Shown here: positions 35,072 through 47,744 of the stretch, piece by piece
Layout: each line of letters begins with the position of its first letter
How positions within the stretch are numbered: the stretch's first letter is position 1
Assembly (NCBI GenBank): GCA_037039685.1
Contig: JAWNGF010000002.1
Span: 3,596,001-3,660,000 of the forward strand
From: Ceratobasidium sp. AG-K
Lineage: Eukaryota; Basidiomycota; Agaricomycetes; Cantharellales; Ceratobasidiaceae
Length of the DNA stretch: 64,000 nt
Direction of reading: 5' to 3'
Program-made: the position numbers and the translations under genes
Notes under the pieces: model-generated
Told to the model about the DNA's origin: nothing
The model's input: the letters and a program-made list of their open reading frames with translations, nothing else
The model's database searches: none

Positions 35072-35500
35072 GTCAAGAAGTTGGGTTGGTTATGCGCAAC
35101 CATAGTGGCCAAAAAATTACAAGTATAGGAGGACGGAAGGGAAGGGGGTATACGAGTTGGAGGCCGCGAGGATGTGGCGGAGCGGGTGGCGAGATCTAAC
35201 TGGCCATAAATGTCAAAGGGATGCGCGCCTGTGGCTGAATCACAGCCCCATCATATTCCGATTCCGAAGAATAAACGCCAGCACACACGGGTAAGACATT
35301 TGGTTGATAAGGTGAGGAAGATCACACGTAACTAATAAACTACGTACGTATATCGCATATACGTAACTTTACTGCGTGCTAATGGTAGTCCCCAAACATC
35401 GGAATCGTGGAAACCAATAAAAATGCATGCATGCGATTATATACGTGCTCCAATACCAAAACGAATCATCCCCAGAGAGCATTAAAAAATAACCAACTAA
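35072..35500. other. Intergenic stretch
   Basis: 429 bp between copy 7 and the 3' end of the APC/C activator-like gene. No gene recognised. Confidence 0.45.
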
Positions 35501-38412
35501 CTACCGAATCATACCAACGAAACTCCCAATCCCTTGTTCTTCCTGTTTGGCCACCGCACCCCACAAACTCCACATCACCAGCGCCTCGAACGTCCCTCCC
35601 GTCATCAACCGGCTCCCGTCTGGACTCAAACTCGCGTGGGATATCCGCATTCCGTGCAGATTTGGTACGTGCGCGACGCGGGCGAGCGAGGGGTACGCAT
35701 GCGTCACGATCGAGTTGGCCGTATCGGGGAGTGGGCCAGTTTGGTCTGCGTGCGGGTCGAACGTTTGAAACTCGGTTGGATGCGTAGGGCGAGCTGGGGA
35801 GGTTCGGAGGCCGTGGGTGGTAACGAATTCACGGCAAACGGGGGAAAAGTATATGCTTGTTATTTGGGAGCCGAGTTGAAGGGTATCTTTGAGTGTGCCG
35901 GCCTGTGTATCCCAGAAGCAGACGGTACCGTCGGACTTGCCCCCACCCGAGGCAAGGATATTTGGAGCCCAAGGACACCACGCGAGAGCCTTATAGAGAA
36001 GCGAGTCAGAGTACGCTCCAACAGCTGGGTATATGCGCGTTGCTCACCTTGACAGCAGCTCCGTGTATCTTCTTTTTCCACACCGGCCGCCTCGACACAA
36101 ACTTTCCATCCCCACTGCTGGAAGACACCACTGGTTTCTTGGGCATCCGCACGTCCCACACACAAACCATCCTGTCGTCTCCACCCGTCGCGAGCATTTC
36201 GCCATCCTCACGCCACTTCATTCCGCACACTTTGTTCTTTCCATGCGCGGACAGCCGAAAGGCAGCTTTCTCCCCGCCCGGTGCTCGTGTATCCCACAAT
36301 AGACCACAGCCTTCCAGACCAGCGGCGAGCAGGTTTCGGTTCCAGCTCAGAGCGAAAACTTGGGGTGGAGTGAATGACGTATCGGGGTGAAGTGGGGTTG
36401 GAGCGCGAAGACGGTTAACCAGTCGTTTAGTGGGGACGTCCCATATTTCGAGACCACCATCCGTCTGGCCCACAGCTGCGTAGAAAGTGAGATGGTTGCG
36501 GGGGTAAAAGTAGTGGATGGCGTACCTAGTGAGTTTTCGCATCCCCCATTGGGCCTTCCCCACTCTACGGTGCTTTGTAACCCCCGGCCTTCCTCGAGCG
36601 AGCAGAGTTGTTCGATTTGGAGTAACTTGCTGCCACTTACTCTACTAAAGAATACCGACATGCCCAGCGCACAGGCGAGCACCCCGCCTGGTAGGTGATC
36701 ATCCCGAGTAGAGTCGGATGCAGAGTCAAGTGCCGACCCAGAATCTGCATTGGCTCGCTTGCTCTTGGGGGTTTGTTGACTAAATGATTGCTCCGCAGCC
36801 GAGTAGTTCCATGCAAACGGTGCAGCGTAATAATCCTGAATACATGTCCCGTTTCAGCACTCAATGTCCGAGCGACTGGTACCATCACGCCATCCTTACC
36901 TCGAGAATGTCCGGTGCATCATAGACATGGATCGGTGCACGTTGCATGTGAAATCGACTCGACGGCGAGGGGGAAGCGATTCCAGCCAACGTCCGTCCGC
37001 GCATCGAGGTGGTGCTGATACCCATACCCCAGCTCATAGCCGCCCCGCTCGCTCCTATGCCTGCTATGTCTGAAGGTATGTGTGGACTGGGTGTAATTAA
37101 GGTCGAAGCAGCGCGTAAAAGGAGTGCGCGTTCGTGCGGTAGTTGCCGGAGTGATGGTTCTGGAAAGTGGCCCGACGAAGCGGGTGTGGATGATCGGAAG
37201 GATGCTTCGGGACTAGAGACCCGGTACGAGTTTTCTGTATCCAGGGAGAGTCTGGAAGTCGTAGCGTTGAGGGATGTTTCAGAAATGGAGTGGTGGAGAG
37301 TGGGTCTTGAGGCCAGATTGGTTTCGAGGATAATAGAGTGGAATGGATTAGGAGACGCGTCGCGAGAAAAGGCAGCGGTGTATTCGGCCCCGCGCGATCT
37401 GAGGATTGATCCCGTAGCACGGTGGGGCTGAGGGAGCGTGTCGAGTAGGATCCGATTCGCGTCGATGATTGAGCGCTTGATTGTTCACGTTCCACCATGG
37501 CACCGGCCATTGCTCGACGAATGAACGATACACTCTCCTCGGTCGGCGTAGTTTCGTCCTCGGCCGAGGTGGCGTTGGATTGGCGTCTCGCTCGCCGCAA
37601 CCGTTCCTCAAACTTGCCCTCGGATGAAACGTAGGGCTGCCCGTCTCCAATCACGAATCCTAGGTGCCTCGCTAATCGGACAGACCTCGGTGTGGATATT
37701 GTTGAGCGGTGTAGTACAGCATCGTCTTGAACAGAATGCCGGGGGATAAACCGATCTGGGGACATGTTGGGAGCACTCCTGGCTCGGTGTATTTTTTGAG
37801 TTTTGTCCGAGGGTTGGGGGTGAGTCGGACCACGTTTGGGTGAGCTCGGCCAATCGAAGCGCACAACGTCCATGCGTACGTTCATGCTAGTATCGGACAA
37901 CAGGGCTGACGTATTTGATGACATGGAGGTATCGGCCGTTGACCAGAAGGAGGATTCATCTGTGTCGCTGTCGGTAGGAGGGAGCCGGGGCGAGTACAAG
38001 TGGGAAGTCATGTCGATGAAACCACTGCCACTAGATACATGTCGCTGTGGCTGTTTGCCCTTTATCAGCCGGCGGATATGAGGGGGGATGCTAGACTCTG
38101 GCTCGGTTTCTGGCTCAGGTTCAGCGTCGACAAGAGGCAAAGGAGGTAGCATGCTGGATGGTCGTTCATCTAGAGAAGATGTAGAGTCGTCTAGGGCATC
38201 ATCGAAAGAGGGTATAGCTCTGGGGGATATAATCCGGGTCCGTTTCGACTTGCGAGGCGTGGTGCTAGTCGCAAGTGTTGGCCGAGGTCCAGCAGCCCTG
38301 TCGAGCTGAGGAGAGCTCGCACGACCGTCGATATCTCCAGCATTACTATTAAATATGTATGAGCTATATTGATTATCTTGTCCAAGATTACTCACCGTTT
38401 TCGCCGTGGCAT
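35501..38412 (-). CDS. Divergent Cdc20/Fizzy-family APC/C activator
   Basis: WD40 co-activator of the anaphase-promoting complex ubiquitin ligase. The best start is the ATG at 38410-38412 (MPRRKR), which joins in frame to exon 2 after intron 38345-38405. The Ser/Pro-rich N-terminus of roughly 400 residues contains the C-box DRFIPRH, needed to engage the APC/C. The phrase VYDAPDILE | DYYAAPFAWN matches the Cdc20/Cdh1 entry to the propeller. Propeller blades include GGLEIWDVPTKRL, VCGMKWREDGEMLATGGDD with VCVWDVR, and ALAWCPWAPNILASGGG. The protein ends GSFVGMIR, an Ile-Arg tail that binds APC/C TPR subunits. The long N-terminus and divergent blades suggest a Cdh1-like or meiosis-specific activator rather than Cdc20 itself; the canonical Cdc20 is at the right edge. 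Confidence 0.8.
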
Positions 38413-38890
38413 GTCCGTCCAGGTCGTCCAGCGTGTTGAGTAAAGTCGATGAAAGAGAACCAGGAGTAGGCAATAGTTAAGTTAAGCAGGGCGTATTAGA
38501 AGTGGTGATCGTCGATTGAAATCGTTAGAGGGAAGGATAAGGGAGAGTAAGGGTAGTCGAGGCTCGCTCCAACTGAAACTCAGGCATGCGTCGAGGTTGT
38601 TCTCAACTTGGTGTTGCACAACTCAATTGTAATGTCCCGGTTTGGCAAAGCCATCCACGTGACTTACCACACCCTGCAACTCGACATAAATATTTTGAAT
38701 TTTTATGAAAGACCTGATCTACTGTTTTGATAACATCCCCTTTCTCCCCTGCCAGCCAAGTGCCTTGCTTCGAGCCTGGCCACGAGGCACAGGCTACGTC
38801 AATTGGCAATAGCAGCAGGTCATATTCTATTTACAATCGCGATCACATGACATATTGCTGCTTCGCTCCATCTACCATTCAGTTGAAGCG
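38413..38890. promoter_or_regulatory. Bidirectional promoter, APC/C activator / SMC6
   Basis: 478 bp between divergent start codons. Both products act in chromosome transmission, so shared cell-cycle control is possible but not shown. No MCB (ACGCGT) box was seen in the segment. Confidence 0.45.
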
Positions 38891-41800
38891 ATGGCTAAAC
38901 GTGCAGCAAATGGTGCCGTCTCAGAATCCGAATCGACTCCAGAGGTGAGAAATGACCTCCAGGAATACGATTTATACTGTACTGACGATTTTATAGCACA
39001 AACGAGCTCGTCGTGGTATGTGGCGCGCGTCTTGGTCGTCGAAATGACCACTAAAGATCTACCTCTAGACAATCAATCCGCAAATGGGCCAACGCAACTC
39101 GCAAGCGACGAGGAATACAGTGGAGACGAGAATCAAGCCAATGGCACACAGCGAGTTCCTTTGACTCAGGTTCAGCGCGACCTCGCGCTAGGGGACGATG
39201 AAGCATTCGAGGCCAAGTACCGCGATCAAGTTCGTCGTGAGATCGAAGAAAAGGGAATGAAACGACTGCAGAAGATCGGCGTGAGTAGTTGTTTGTTCGC
39301 GCGTTTGGGTTTTCACATGCAACTTGGTTAGGAAATCGCCGAGTATGGAATCATCGAGAGGATAGAAGTATGTCCTCCAAGCAATAGCTTGGTATGATCT
39401 AACTTTCTCTATTAGCTTGTTAACTTTATGGTATGGGAACACTCGTACCCACTGGGGTTCAATCTAATGAGTCCATGTCGGACTGTCAATAGAACCACGG
39501 CGTACGTTACTTTCTCGTACAACCCATACCACATACTGATACTAGCCAAATGATACAGCGAACAACCGTCAACTTTGGCCCTCAAATCAATTTTATTATC
39601 GGTCACAATGGTTCAGGCAAGTCTGCCGTTCTCAGTGGTATTGCGATCGCTCTCGGCGGGCGCTCCGCTAGCACTGGTCGAGGAACCGGCCTGAAGAGCT
39701 TTATCAAGGAGGGGGAGAGGTGCGCATGTTTCTTGTGATAAGTTACCTACACGATGATCTCACCCATTGAACTGCAGCGTTTCAGAAGTCACCATCACCT
39801 TGAAAAATGAGGGCATTGACGCGTATCGCCCTGATGTCTACGGAAACGCGATTAGGATTACTCGACGGTTCACTGATAAAGGTACGCTTGATACATCATT
39901 CGCGTTTCCACCTCTATACTAACTTCGGCAGGCTCGAGTTCATACACTATCAAGGGTGCCAAGGACAAATACAAGAAGACTATCAGTAGCAAGCGGGAGG
40001 AGCTGACGAACATTACCGATCATATGAACTTGCAAGTACGTACTATTGTGCTTGTAATGTCGACGACTCTGAGCAATATTTCTTTTCGCAGGTCGACAAT
40101 CCCGTGGTCGTCTTGACGCAGGATACATCACGTCAGTTCTTGGCTTCGAGCAAGCCCAAAGACAAATACCAGGTAGGTGATACTGGAACGCTTAGGACCG
40201 ACCCACTTACACAGGTGTTAGTTCTTCCTCAACGGCACGTCGCTCACTCAGCTCTCCGATGAATATGAAACCATTTTGGAGAGTTTGAAGAAGACAGAAA
40301 CCATCCTTCGTAGGTACGTGCAGTCCACTGGAGCCTGAAGTGTTACGTCTTACCCCGTAATATAGCAAACAAACCGTCGTCCCAGATCTCAAGCGTCAGT
40401 TTATCGAGGCGCAAGGAAAGTACCGCGAAGCTCAGGCCGCTCAGCAGCAAAACCAGCGTGTTACCGACCTGGAGAAGGAAATGGCATGGGCTTATATCAA
40501 GCAGAAGAAAGGGGTGCGTAATCGCTCATAGGAAAATTGCCCTGTCTAACTGCGAATTAGGAACTGGAAGCTGCTTTCGCTGACCATGAGACAGCCAAAA
40601 GGACCGCCGAAAAGGCACAAGCGTTGGTCACTGCTACCCAGGTATGTTTCTCGATGCATTGGAATGGGCAGCGCTCATTCGAATAAAGGATGAGATCAAG
40701 GCTGCTGAAGAGGAGATTACTTCGGCGAGTCAGAGAGAGAGTGAGGAAGATAACGCAGGAAGCATTGAGGAACAGCGGAGGACCATCAAGGAGCAAATCA
40801 AGGCGAAGAAGCAAAAGCTTCAGGAAGTCAAGGTGAGTGATGTATTTCGATTCATTGGGGCCTGTCTTATATCGCTTTACCTGCACTTATTTATCCCTCC
40901 CTCTTTATTCTCGTCTTATTTACACGAACGAACCGGACTAATCAATCTTCTCAGACACAAACCTCCGAGATGAACAACGCGCTCCAACAATGCAACGCTG
41001 CCATCGAAGAACTTTCAACTCGAATCACTGCCGAGGAGGCCAAGCTTCAGGATGGACGTCGTGAACTCCGTGAGCGCTTGAACCTTGACATGGAGCGGGT
41101 GCAAAGGCAAGCCAGGTCGGAGGAAACCAATCTCAGGTGCATTTACTTCCAGTCATTTTGTTCTTGAGTACGCTAACTCGTGCACGCTCCAGCGAGATCA
41201 AAGAGAATATAGCCAACCTCACTAGGCTCGTTAAAACGAAACGCGCCGAGCAGGCTGAGATTCGCGGGAGCCGCGACAAAGTCCGCAACGAGATTCAGTC
41301 CACCCAAGAAAGCATTCAACGGCTCATCGGTACAAAGGAACACGCCATCAACAAGTTCGGGAAAAGTCTCCCTCAGGTTTTGCGAGAGATTAGCAACTCT
41401 CGGTGGCATGGGAGGCCTCCGTTGGGCCCGCTTGGTCAATATGTCGAGCTAAAAGATGCGCGTTGGGCCGACCTCATGAGAACCTACATAGGCAACTTGA
41501 TGACCAGTTTCGCGGTCACAGACGTACGAGATCGCGAACCTCTGAGCAAAATTCTATACAAGTACGGAAATAAGTAAGCGCCAGTTGTCATAGAGCGGAG
41601 TGGTTTGAGCTAACCGATTTGTAGCCATGTGAACATTATTGTTGGAGAAGTGGATTTGTTCGATTACTCGAATGGAGAACCCCCCGCTGATATCCTCACG
41701 CCTCTGCGAGTTTTGAATGTAGGTAATCCGTCACGGATCCTCCAAAGACGCTGACACCCTGTTCAACAGGTCAAGGACGAATGGGTTACCCGTTTGTTGA

Positions 41801-43920
41801 TTAACAGTGCCTACATCGAACGTACATGCATTACTCCTACTCGTGCGGAGGCACAACGGTTGCTCGATACCGTGCGAGGTGTTAATGTTGTGCTTAGCAG
41901 CGATATGATGCGCTCTCAAAAGTACCCAGATGGAGGTTTCATGACTAGCACCCTACGTGTGCTCAAACAAACCGATCCTGCCAAGATGTACTTTACTGGC
42001 AGGGATCCGGCCGAGGAGATTAGGTATTTCCCAGAGCTACACACCAGCTTGTCTTCTAACCGCAGTGACAGGGCTCAGCAAGAGAAGCTAGCAGCGCTCG
42101 AGCAGGAACATGAAAGTATCAATCCTCGAGTACAGGAGATTGATCGGGAATGCCACGCGATGGAAGCGAAAATCAAAGAGCTGCAGGTGAGTTGCCCCAC
42201 CACTACTGCCCACGAATATCGCACTGATGCGAGTGATTGATCGTATAGAAACAAGAAAGTGTAACACGCCAGAAGGGCTATAAGCTCAAAGATGAACTTG
42301 CGAGGCTGAATGAACTGGCTGAGGAGGAGGCACCTGCAAGTGTGCAGGGCCTTCAAGAAGCTCGCAAGGTAGGATTTTGTTTACGTATCTTGCATCAAGT
42401 TGATAATGACTATTCATCAGGAGGAGGAAGAGCGAAAACAATCTATCCTGGACCAATTCCAGGCAGTTGCCGAACGAAAAGCGGCGCTTGATGGTGAACT
42501 CCGGCCGCTGGTCCATAAACTCGATGACATTCGAAAGCAGGCCGAGCAAACAGAGCAGCGGAACATCGAAAACAAGGTAAAGTGTTATCAATGCCTTGTA
42601 TTGTGTCATGCCGACCCATCGATCGCAGCGTCGCCTTGAACCCCTTTTGGAGCGTCGTTTGATGGCCGTGAAGAAACTTGATCACTACCAGACCAAACTT
42701 GAGGCAGCAATGAAAGAGCTTGATGAAGCTCAGCAAGCCGAGGGAATCGTGCTTCAAGAATATGAGGTGCGGGTGATCGGGGTACTGCGATAGGCAGAGG
42801 TACTCACGCGAGTGAACAGACATGGCACCAAACGGCGTTAGGTATCTCGCAGCCCATGGAGACTGATAGGTCCCCAAAGAGCATCGAAAAAGAAATCGAG
42901 ACTCTTAAGAAGACATTGAGAGACCGCGAGCGTCGGTACGTGCTAACTTCAAGTCTCAAACAAGGAACCCGATTGAAACAAGTCTTTAGACATGGCCAAA
43001 GTATCGAAGAGATTGCTCACGAAGTTCAGTCTACCCAAGAAGCTTACGACAAGGTCCGGGACGGTAAGTTTGCACAAAAGCAATCGTAAACTTGACGGAT
43101 TGAATATTGTTGGATACGTAGAGTTCAAGGCTATGAAGACCTTCAACAAAGGCTTGCAGCTTGCAATGACCGTTCGCCTCGATACTTGGCACGCCTTCCG
43201 TAGACACATATCCCTACGTACCAAACAACAATTCTCTTGTAAGTTACTAAAACTCGGCACTTCGTCGAACAAAACTTAACCTCTTCAAACAGTTTATCTG
43301 GGACAACGCGGCTATCGAGGCAGTATCGAATTCGATCACAACACGCATACGCTGGACCTCCGTGTAATTACAGATGAGGCGAACCCCAATGCCAAGGACA
43401 AAGGTACGTACTGTCCAACCCCATCCTTGGTCGTAGCACGTCTAAAATTTTTGATCAGATCCCAAGGCACTGTCTGGAGGTGAAAAATCCTTCTCAACCA
43501 TCTGCCTTCTCATGTCACTGTGGGAGGCACTTGGTTGTCCTATTCGGTGTCTGGACGAATTCGATGTCTTCATGGACCAAGTTAATCGACACATCGCAAT
43601 GACAACCATGGTGAGGTTTGAGTTCGCTCAAGCTCGGATTGCACTTACTAAACGAAAATTACGACACAGGTTCAAACTGCTAGGGCGAGTGACAAGAAGG
43701 TATGCCCTGGTATTACACGTGGACCCGGTGTACGCATATACTTACTGGAATTCACAGCAATACATTATTATCACACCGCTCGATGTCAGCTCCAATATCG
43801 GTGAGTTATGGCTCTGCAACGAATGCATTCAACTGACGAAACTCGCCGTCGACAGCGAGCGGTGTAAGAATCCACAAGATGGCAGACCCGGAGCGTGGCC
43901 AGACGCAGCTCCAATTCTAA
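38891..43920 (+). CDS. SMC6: Smc6, structural maintenance of chromosomes protein 6
   Basis: Core ATPase of the Smc5/6 complex, which handles DNA recombination intermediates and repair. ATG at 38891 ([15 protein letters not shown]); about 20 short introns; TAA at 43918-43920. The N-terminal head has [20 protein letters not shown] (Walker A, 39570-39630). The CPxR-like region [22 protein letters not shown] follows, then long coiled coils ([20 protein letters not shown] and others). A hinge lies around [20 protein letters not shown]. The C-terminal head contains the signature [21 protein letters not shown] and Walker [11 protein letters not shown], then [11 protein letters not shown]. An acidic N-terminal tail before the head is typical of fungal Smc6. 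All ATPase motifs are intact. Confidence 0.92.
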
Positions 43921-44241
43921 ACTAGCTAAACGCTCTGCTTTACTTTGTACCCAGTTTGAAGCGAACTCACCCTTATGTTCCGATTTTTGTGTATTTTTTT
44001 TATTTCGTTTATTTCTTGGTCGGTTGACACGTATCGTGTCGTACCACGCAACTTAATTCGATTCTAGTTTGATTCATTCGTGCATCCAATTTTGCGGTTG
44101 TGTCACCAGGAAATTTGAGTGAGGCAGATTCCACGAATAATTGTATTGCAAGTATGGTTCATACAGTTGAAACCAGCCCACTTTGAGCGAATAGGTAGCG
44201 GTCCCCGACATGAGCGTCCGAATGATGTGCGCATCCTATCA
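43921..44241. other. Convergent intergenic stretch
   Basis: 321 bp between the stop codons of convergent SMC6 and the mitochondrial-protein gene. T-rich 3' UTR character; no gene. Confidence 0.5.
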
Positions 44242-45607
44242 TCAAGCCGCGGCCTTGAGCTTTTCTACCCATGATGTATCTTGGCCCTCTTTTTCGGCCC
44301 ATTGAACGAACTTCTCGAGCCGAAGTTGGACCCATGTACGTTCATCTCTTGTGAGGCCGTTATCGTAGAATGAAGGATCTTTGGGCGCGGCGCCAGGAGC
44401 GACCTTCCCCCTCGCTTTGATAGCCGCCGAGGTCGCCACAAGCTTCCCATCCTTCACCCGCGGGTCCCGCTCATTCAGGACAACACTTCCCGCGTCAGCC
44501 GGGGTCTTCTGACTCTCTGCCCATTCCCGAACTTTTTGTACAATAGTGTTCGCGTCCTCCACGTCTTCTCCCTTGTTGAACTGCTGAACGCATTCACCCA
44601 ATAAAAGAGCCCGCGCGACTTGGTCTGTTTCTACAGGCGGCAGCGCATATAAATCAAATAGGTTGGCCAACAGAAGCGCATGCGTAAAGGGCGTCGATGT
44701 AGGTAGCGCAAGATCGTCCGGGAGGGGCGCTTCCCCGGCATTCGGAGGCGGGTAGGGTGTAACTAGGAGACTGTGCATCAACGCTCGAGCTGAACTGAGC
44801 GACGGGATGTCGATTCCAAATTTGGGTCGGTGATACAAAACCGCCAAGGCGATATCGGGAGCTTTGAGAGTCCTACATCGGCCTATGAGGTCGTGTGAGC
44901 GCGCATCAAATAAGCGAGGAGAGCAAGCACTTTACCTATAAAGTCAAGTCGATTCAGGTCATCGACCGACCACTGCTTAGCGCGGTAGACCCTCAGAATG
45001 TCTACAATCTCGAGAAGATCTGCCCGAGTTCCTGCCCAGACGATTAACCGTGAAAGCTTTGCTCGAGCAGGAGCGTGCTTTAGTTTAGAGGGCTTAAATG
45101 TGGCATTTTTGTCGCTGGGATTGACGAGCCTGCTTATATCTTTACCCGGAACGGTTGAGTACGATTCAAGCACTAGCCTCGAGGAAGTAGACGAACCAGG
45201 GTTTTGTGCTCGCAAGTCAACGAAATTCTTGTACACGGGATGGCTTGTCAGCTCCTCCTTGGTCTTTCGAAAATATTTAGTACGTGTTGCAATTAGTTTG
45301 GCTGCGTGACTTCCAGGCGCAGAACTTGCGAGATCCGACTTGACTGGGGTTTCGGATTCTGTGGGACTAGCAAATAGGTCTTCTTCTTCAATCTCGAGCC
45401 CATCCTCGTTATTCTGGGAGATTTGCTTCTTTTTGTAGTCTTTGTATGTTTTGATCTTAGAAACCTGGTTTGCTGCAGCCCTGATGTTTACTCACAGACA
45501 TTCGTTCTATGCAGAGTCCTCGAAGCTAGGACCAGCTGGGGAGGGCGTCTTAATACTGCCGCGGAGCGCAATAAGGTACTGCCTGGGATTATTCTCCTTG
45601 CGTTCAT
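44242..45607 (-). CDS. Uncharacterised protein, probably mitochondrial
   Basis: Family not recognised. The ATG at 45605-45607 opens MNARRIIPGSTLLRSAAVLRRPP, an Arg-rich amphipathic stretch without acidic residues that looks like a mitochondrial presequence. Exons join through QVSKIKTYKDYKKKQ and an acidic segment (DGLEIEEEDLF), then RTKYFRKTKEELTSHPVYKNF. A helical region then holds LSRLIVWAGTRADLLEIVDILR, ALAVLYHRPKFGIDIP and FTHALLLANLFDLYALPP. The end is the charged QWAEKEGQDTSWVEKLKAAA. The repeated helix pairs could reflect a helical-repeat (PPR-like) fold serving mitochondrial RNA or ribosomes, but that is a guess. Product about 400 residues. Confidence 0.65.
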
Positions 45608-46472
45608 CTGCTTTGACCTTCAATTCCACCCATCATATTTATTGAACGCAATAATATATGCTACTCACGAAATTTGGTGGAGAGGGAGAGAAGATTGTCA
45701 CGTGATCGGCTGTCTTTGGGTTTGATTATTGGCTCGATCGAGGCACGTCAAAACTCAACGCCTCTATCCAATGAATGAGCTTCCGGCTTACCATGGTCGC
45801 CCACGCCCCACGGAGCCCAGTCATCTCCGGCAAGACGCCCACTCGTCAAGTCTCACATATGATGATGTAAATTCTAGTCGCGGCGGGCTGCAGTAGGCCC
45901 TCACTCTTGTGTGGGTATCACGCTCACCACGTTGTATACTCATGCTAGCCACAAGGGCCCTGGTACAGCCCATATTGCCAGGTGCAAGACGCGATGTCAG
46001 GTCAGTTCCTGTAAAAGCTTGCTGTTCGGCTGTTGGTCATCAGCTTGTCACTTTTTGTTGGGACTGCTCCAGTTTTTAATGCTGTCCAGGAACACGGCTG
46101 TGCTCAGAACGTGGTGCCCTCGACACCTGTGTCACGGGATCTGGAGCACTCCACGTCGATTGGCTAAAGCAGACGCACTCTTAGCCAAATTGATACTCGC
46201 GTTTGGAGGCTGTCCGGAGCCGACGTCTGAGCGGCGGGTGAACACGCGCGGACAACGAGGGTCTGCTTGTATGACAGATTGATTGGCGCCTGCCCCAAGT
46301 TAAGTACTGCAAGCGCACACCGTCCTTTATAAATCCCCACCCAAGCGAGCTACCATTCCCGCCGACCAACTTCTCGATAACTGGCCCATTCTGGTAACTC
46401 CCTATACCCTATCGAGTGGAACCACTCCTAGCCCAGTTAATACACCAACAGTTACCAATACCCAATATTTCT
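45608..46472. other. Divergent intergenic region
   Basis: 865 bp between start codons of two divergent genes. A 123-codon plus-strand frame (45911-46282) lacks family character and is probably chance. A TTTATAAAT box lies at 46325-46333, about 140 bp upstream of the membrane-protein ATG. Confidence 0.45.
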
Positions 46473-47416
46473 ATGGCCACGAGTCCACAGTTACCCACAC
46501 ATGGGGGTGAGACTCCCAATCCGCCCATTTTTAAGTTATCTCATATTATGCTAGGTACGGGCGTAAGTGATGACAACCGTCCACAACTGGTAAGAGTTCA
46601 AAGAGATATGCAAGACGTAAGTTTGCACCGTTTAGTTACATATGTATTGGTATCTCATAGTTTTTCCAAGGTAACGACTGAAGGTAGATTGTTATCATTG
46701 CATCGCTCAGTCGCCGGCGTATTTACCCAAATATACGAAACCAGGATTCCGCACTTTGGGAATTGTTTCGACATTTATTGCTGGTGTCGAAGCGCAGTGT
46801 CTCAGTTTGATTGCTGCTGCGCAGGAAAGATCTACCGCCCAACTCCTCGAGGCAGCACACGCGCTACTCTTGACAGGTTTGTTATTTTCCTCGTTCGGAG
46901 CCGCGGTTTCCCTACTCTCAGCTCGGTGGTTCGAGTAAGTTTTTCCATGTTTTAAAAGCGTGGGCGAGTTGACAACAATTCACCAGCCTATTAAGGCCTG
47001 ATGAAGCCGCGTTCTTAGAGGAACGGTGGGAGGATGCTCGTCTGCGATCGAGGAAAGACACTCGAATTCCAGACAAGGAAATGACGGAAGCCAGCCCTGC
47101 CTCCGAACCGGTGAAAAGTAACCAGAGCACACATAAGGAGCTTGTTCGCTGGCGAGACTTTGTGTTGGCCAAGGCTGTTCAGTATACGCTGCTGATGGTA
47201 TTTCTGTGCGTGTTTCTCTCGACCAAGAGGGGGTTTACATGGTATTAACGAAACCTTGCCAGCGGTTTCTATTCATTCATCATCGGAATGCTTTTATATG
47301 CGTGGGCAACTCGCCCCAACGTCACCGCAATTATTTGCACTGTTGTTACCCTGGTAAGCACATTTACGGCCTGGGTAGATTCAAGGGTGGCTCAAGCGTC
47401 GGCGTTCCACAGATAG
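46473..47416 (+). CDS. Hypothetical membrane protein
   Basis: Family not recognised. ATG at 46473 (MATSPQLPTHGGE). Introns at about 46619-46685, 46936-46985 and 47203-47262 join exons in frame. A soluble N-terminus is followed by GIVSTFIAGVEAQCLSLI and LLEAAHALLLTGLLFSSFGAAVSLLSAR (membrane). A charged loop LLRPDEAAFLEERWEDARL...KDTRIPDKE comes next. Then come VQYTLLMVFL, YSFIIGMLLYAWATRP and NVTAIICTVVTLVSTFTAWV, ending at TAG 47414-47416. Four to five helices, about 230 residues. Such small multi-pass proteins are common multigene families in agaricomycetes (general knowledge); no role can be given. Confidence 0.65.
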
Positions 47417-47744
47417 GTACTACCTTCATAGTCTGCCTACACCTCGATTTCCACACAAGGGGACGCTCCAGGTTATGCACTTCAACCGAATTAGGATCTA
47501 ATGATTAAACGACCGGTTGGCCATGCTCGTACCACGCCGGCGTGAAAATGAGTCTTCATCTATCTTTCTCTCCTCCGCTTATTTATTGCTGTGACCCTCA
47601 TGTACTTTTTCGATGTTTTCATAAGCTAATATGTTTCACTTGTAGTTTGTAATCTTAGTAGTACATAACTAAAAATCGCACTGGTCGACTATTCTTGTCG
47701 TGCTTCCTATTTCCTATTGTCAGGTTTCCATAAACTCCGTCTGA
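47417..47744. other. Convergent intergenic stretch
   Basis: 328 bp between the 3' ends of the membrane-protein gene and the HNH nuclease gene. No gene. Confidence 0.5.

Noticed and set aside
38413..38473. Extension of the APC/C activator start to an upstream frame (TTG at 38473)
   Set aside because: That frame has no ATG and would enter exon 2 in the wrong phase (immediate TAA). The ATG at 38412 joins exon 2 in frame.
46416..46472. Extension of the membrane protein to a GTG codon at 46416
   Set aside because: GTG is not a normal nuclear start in fungi; the ATG at 46473 is in frame.
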